Under the pieces are notes generated by a model that was given only the letters and a program-made list of their open reading frames with translations, was not told the DNA's origin and did no database searches. DNA of 64,000 bases from Methylomonas methanica. GTDB taxonomy: Bacteria > Pseudomonadota > Gammaproteobacteria > Methylococcales > Methylomonadaceae. Position numbers and translations under genes: made by a program. The stretch is taken from positions 1 to 64,000 of the forward strand of contig NZ_LUUG01000065.1 of assembly GCF_001644035.1 (NCBI RefSeq), written 5' to 3'. This document shows, piece after piece, positions 62,634 through 64,000 of the stretch. Within the stretch, counting starts at the first letter, position 1. Every line of letters starts with the position of its first letter.

Positions 62634-63884
62634 ATGTTGAAACCCACGTTATTGACTATTTCCATGCTAGCTTCACTCGGTGCGCAAAACAGTGCCCATG
62701 CCCTGCCGCACAGCGAACATCACGACCATGCCAATGCCGGCCCGCTGGTTATTGGCCATCGCGGCGCGTCCGGCTATCGCCCGGAACATACACTGGCCGG
62801 CTATGCCTTGGCGATTGAAATGGGCGCGGACTTTATCGAGCCCGATCTGGTGCTGACCAAGGATGGTCATATGATTGCCCGCCACGAACCGATGATAGGC
62901 GGTACCACCGATGTGGCTAATCATCCGGAATTTGCTGATCGCAAAACCACCCGTATGGTCGACGGCTTTGTGGTGACCGATTGGTTTGCCAGCGACTTTA
63001 CCTTGAAAGAAATCAAAACTCTGCGCGCCATCCAAACTCGCGGCCGTGATAATTCTTATGACGGCGAGTTTGAAATCCCAACCTTGAACGAAGTGATTGC
63101 GCTGGCCAAGCAGCAAAGCGAAAAAACCGGCCGCCGCATTGGCATTTATCCTGAAATCAAGCATTCCACTTATCACGCCGATCTGAAGAACGCCAAGGGT
63201 AAGTCTTTATTTGGTAAGAATTTCTTCGAAGACAAACTGCTGAAAAAACTGCATAAGGAATACGGCAACAGCGCTTGCGCACCGGTGTTTATCCAGTCAT
63301 TCGAAGTCAGTAATCTGCAATATTTGAGCCGCAAGACCGACATCAAATTGGTGCAGCTGATCGATGCGGACGACGTCAACGCCGACGGCTCAATGTCGCT
63401 GGTTGCGCCGTATAAACAGCCGTATGACTTTGTCGTGAAAGGCGATCAACGTACTTTCGCCGATTTGCTGAGCAACGACGGTCTGGATTTTGTAAAAACC
63501 TACGCGGATGCGGTAGGTCCGTGGAAGCCTTATCTGGTGAAAACCGTAGCCGTCGATTTTGACCGCAACGGCGACGGCAAAGTCAACATTAATGACCGTA
63601 TTGTTGAAGGTAGCACCGGCGTAGTAGAAATGGCCCACGACAAAGGCTTGCTAGTGCACACCTGGACCTTCCGCAATGATGCCTCCGGTTACGGCTTTGC
63701 CGATCCGCAACAGGAAATGACTTATTACTTTGATTTGGGTGTGGATGGCTTGTTTACCGACTTCGCCGACACCGCAGTAGCTGCGCGCGATGCGTCGATT
63801 AATGCGGAACATGCCGATTTTCTGGGACGTTGTGAATCTCGCGACGACGATGGACATGAAGGTCATGCGCGTCATCATGTTCGC
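62634..63884 (+). CDS. glpQ: Secreted glycerophosphodiester phosphodiesterase
   Basis: A 417-residue TIM-barrel enzyme with a signal peptide (to about residue 24). GDPD marks are VIGHRGASGYRPEHTLAGYALAIEMGADFIEPDLVLTKDGHMIARHEP, with the catalytic HR and H pair and metal glutamate/aspartate. It frees glycerol-3-phosphate from deacylated phospholipids. Histidine-rich stretches flank the core (HSEHHDH after the signal, HEGHARHH at the end). It follows phoD by 84 bases and likely shares its promoter. The start at 62634 gives a proper signal peptide. Confidence 0.93.
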
Positions 63885-63908
63885 TGATTTGTTGTAATTC
63901 TTTAAGGT

Positions 63909-63937
63909 AAAACCCGGCGCGGGCGGTGCCGGGTTTT
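63909..63937 (+). terminator. Rho-independent terminator after glpQ
   Basis: Arms AAAACCCGGC (63909-63918) and GCCGGGTTTT (63928-63937) form a perfect 10-bp stem followed by a short T-run (GGGTTTTTAG), 22 bases past the glpQ stop. Confidence 0.88.
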
Positions 63938-64000
63938 TAGGTCTGTCCTTAAATTATGTGAGGCCTAGTTGGATATAAATCTACAAGTTGGTCTGTGGGT

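Overview
The window looks like chromosome from a gammaproteobacterial methanotroph of the Methylomonas type (order Methylococcales). This is an inference from gene content: a formaldehyde-activating-enzyme homologue, a periplasmic methanethiol oxidase, a type III glutamine synthetase, a flavodoxin with an iron-sulfur leucine-rich-variant protein of the kind found near nitrogenase genes, a phosphorylase-kinase-like glucanohydrolase beside glucokinase, and a VPxPA/PEP-CTERM surface protein. No rRNA, tRNA or CRISPR array was seen.

Layout. 0-4 kb: small PsiF-repeat protein, SAM methyltransferase, a degenerate-pore membrane protein, a membrane diguanylate cyclase, and a histone-H1-like tail fused to a winged helix. 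3.9-6.7 kb: cytochrome bc1 operon petABC with a clear terminator. 6.8-10.6 kb: hisC and GSIII. 10.7-14 kb: leftward set flavodoxin, 4Fe4S-LRV protein, SUFU-like protein, ankyrin protein and a Fae homologue. 14.4-23.5 kb: zinc-ribbon/PD-(D/E)XK protein, small secreted protein, PAS-GGDEF-EAL protein, glucokinase, PhK-like GH15 protein and dcd. 23.6-29.9 kb: a sulfur-oxidation island with a TetR regulator, DUF4242 protein, methanethiol oxidase (mtoX) and a SCO1-MauG fusion, broken up by toxin-antitoxin genes, REP elements and a MITE-like repeat. 29.9-36.7 kb: phoBR, a MASE1/PAS protein with a degenerate GGDEF, and cydAB. 36.8-49.4 kb: mostly housekeeping (DUF502, pncC, M48 lipoprotein protease, dapC, dapD, yffB-like, dapE, CHASE-GGDEF, AIM24 family, radC). 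50-54.4 kb: VPxPA-CTERM protein, an IS remnant, and a chaA gene cut by an intact 1,353-bp IS with perfect inverted repeats and a 4-bp target duplication. 55.7-60.5 kb: leftward operon encoding a GST-cytochrome P450 fusion, a membrane protein and a DyP peroxidase. 60.9-63.9 kb: secreted PhoD phosphatase and glycerophosphodiesterase, both histidine-rich at their ends, behind a Pho-box-like promoter.

How they fit together. The TetR promoter and the DUF4242/mtoX promoter region share an identical 12-bp operator-like core, so TetR is a good candidate regulator of methanethiol oxidation. PhoB/PhoR encoded here may control phoD-glpQ. Three lysine-pathway genes (dapC, dapD, dapE) lie within 6 kb. Four GGDEF proteins point to heavy c-di-GMP signalling. 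The least familiar units are the GST-P450/membrane protein/DyP operon, the Fae homologue lacking the catalytic histidine, and the SCO-MauG fusion with an enlarged copper motif.
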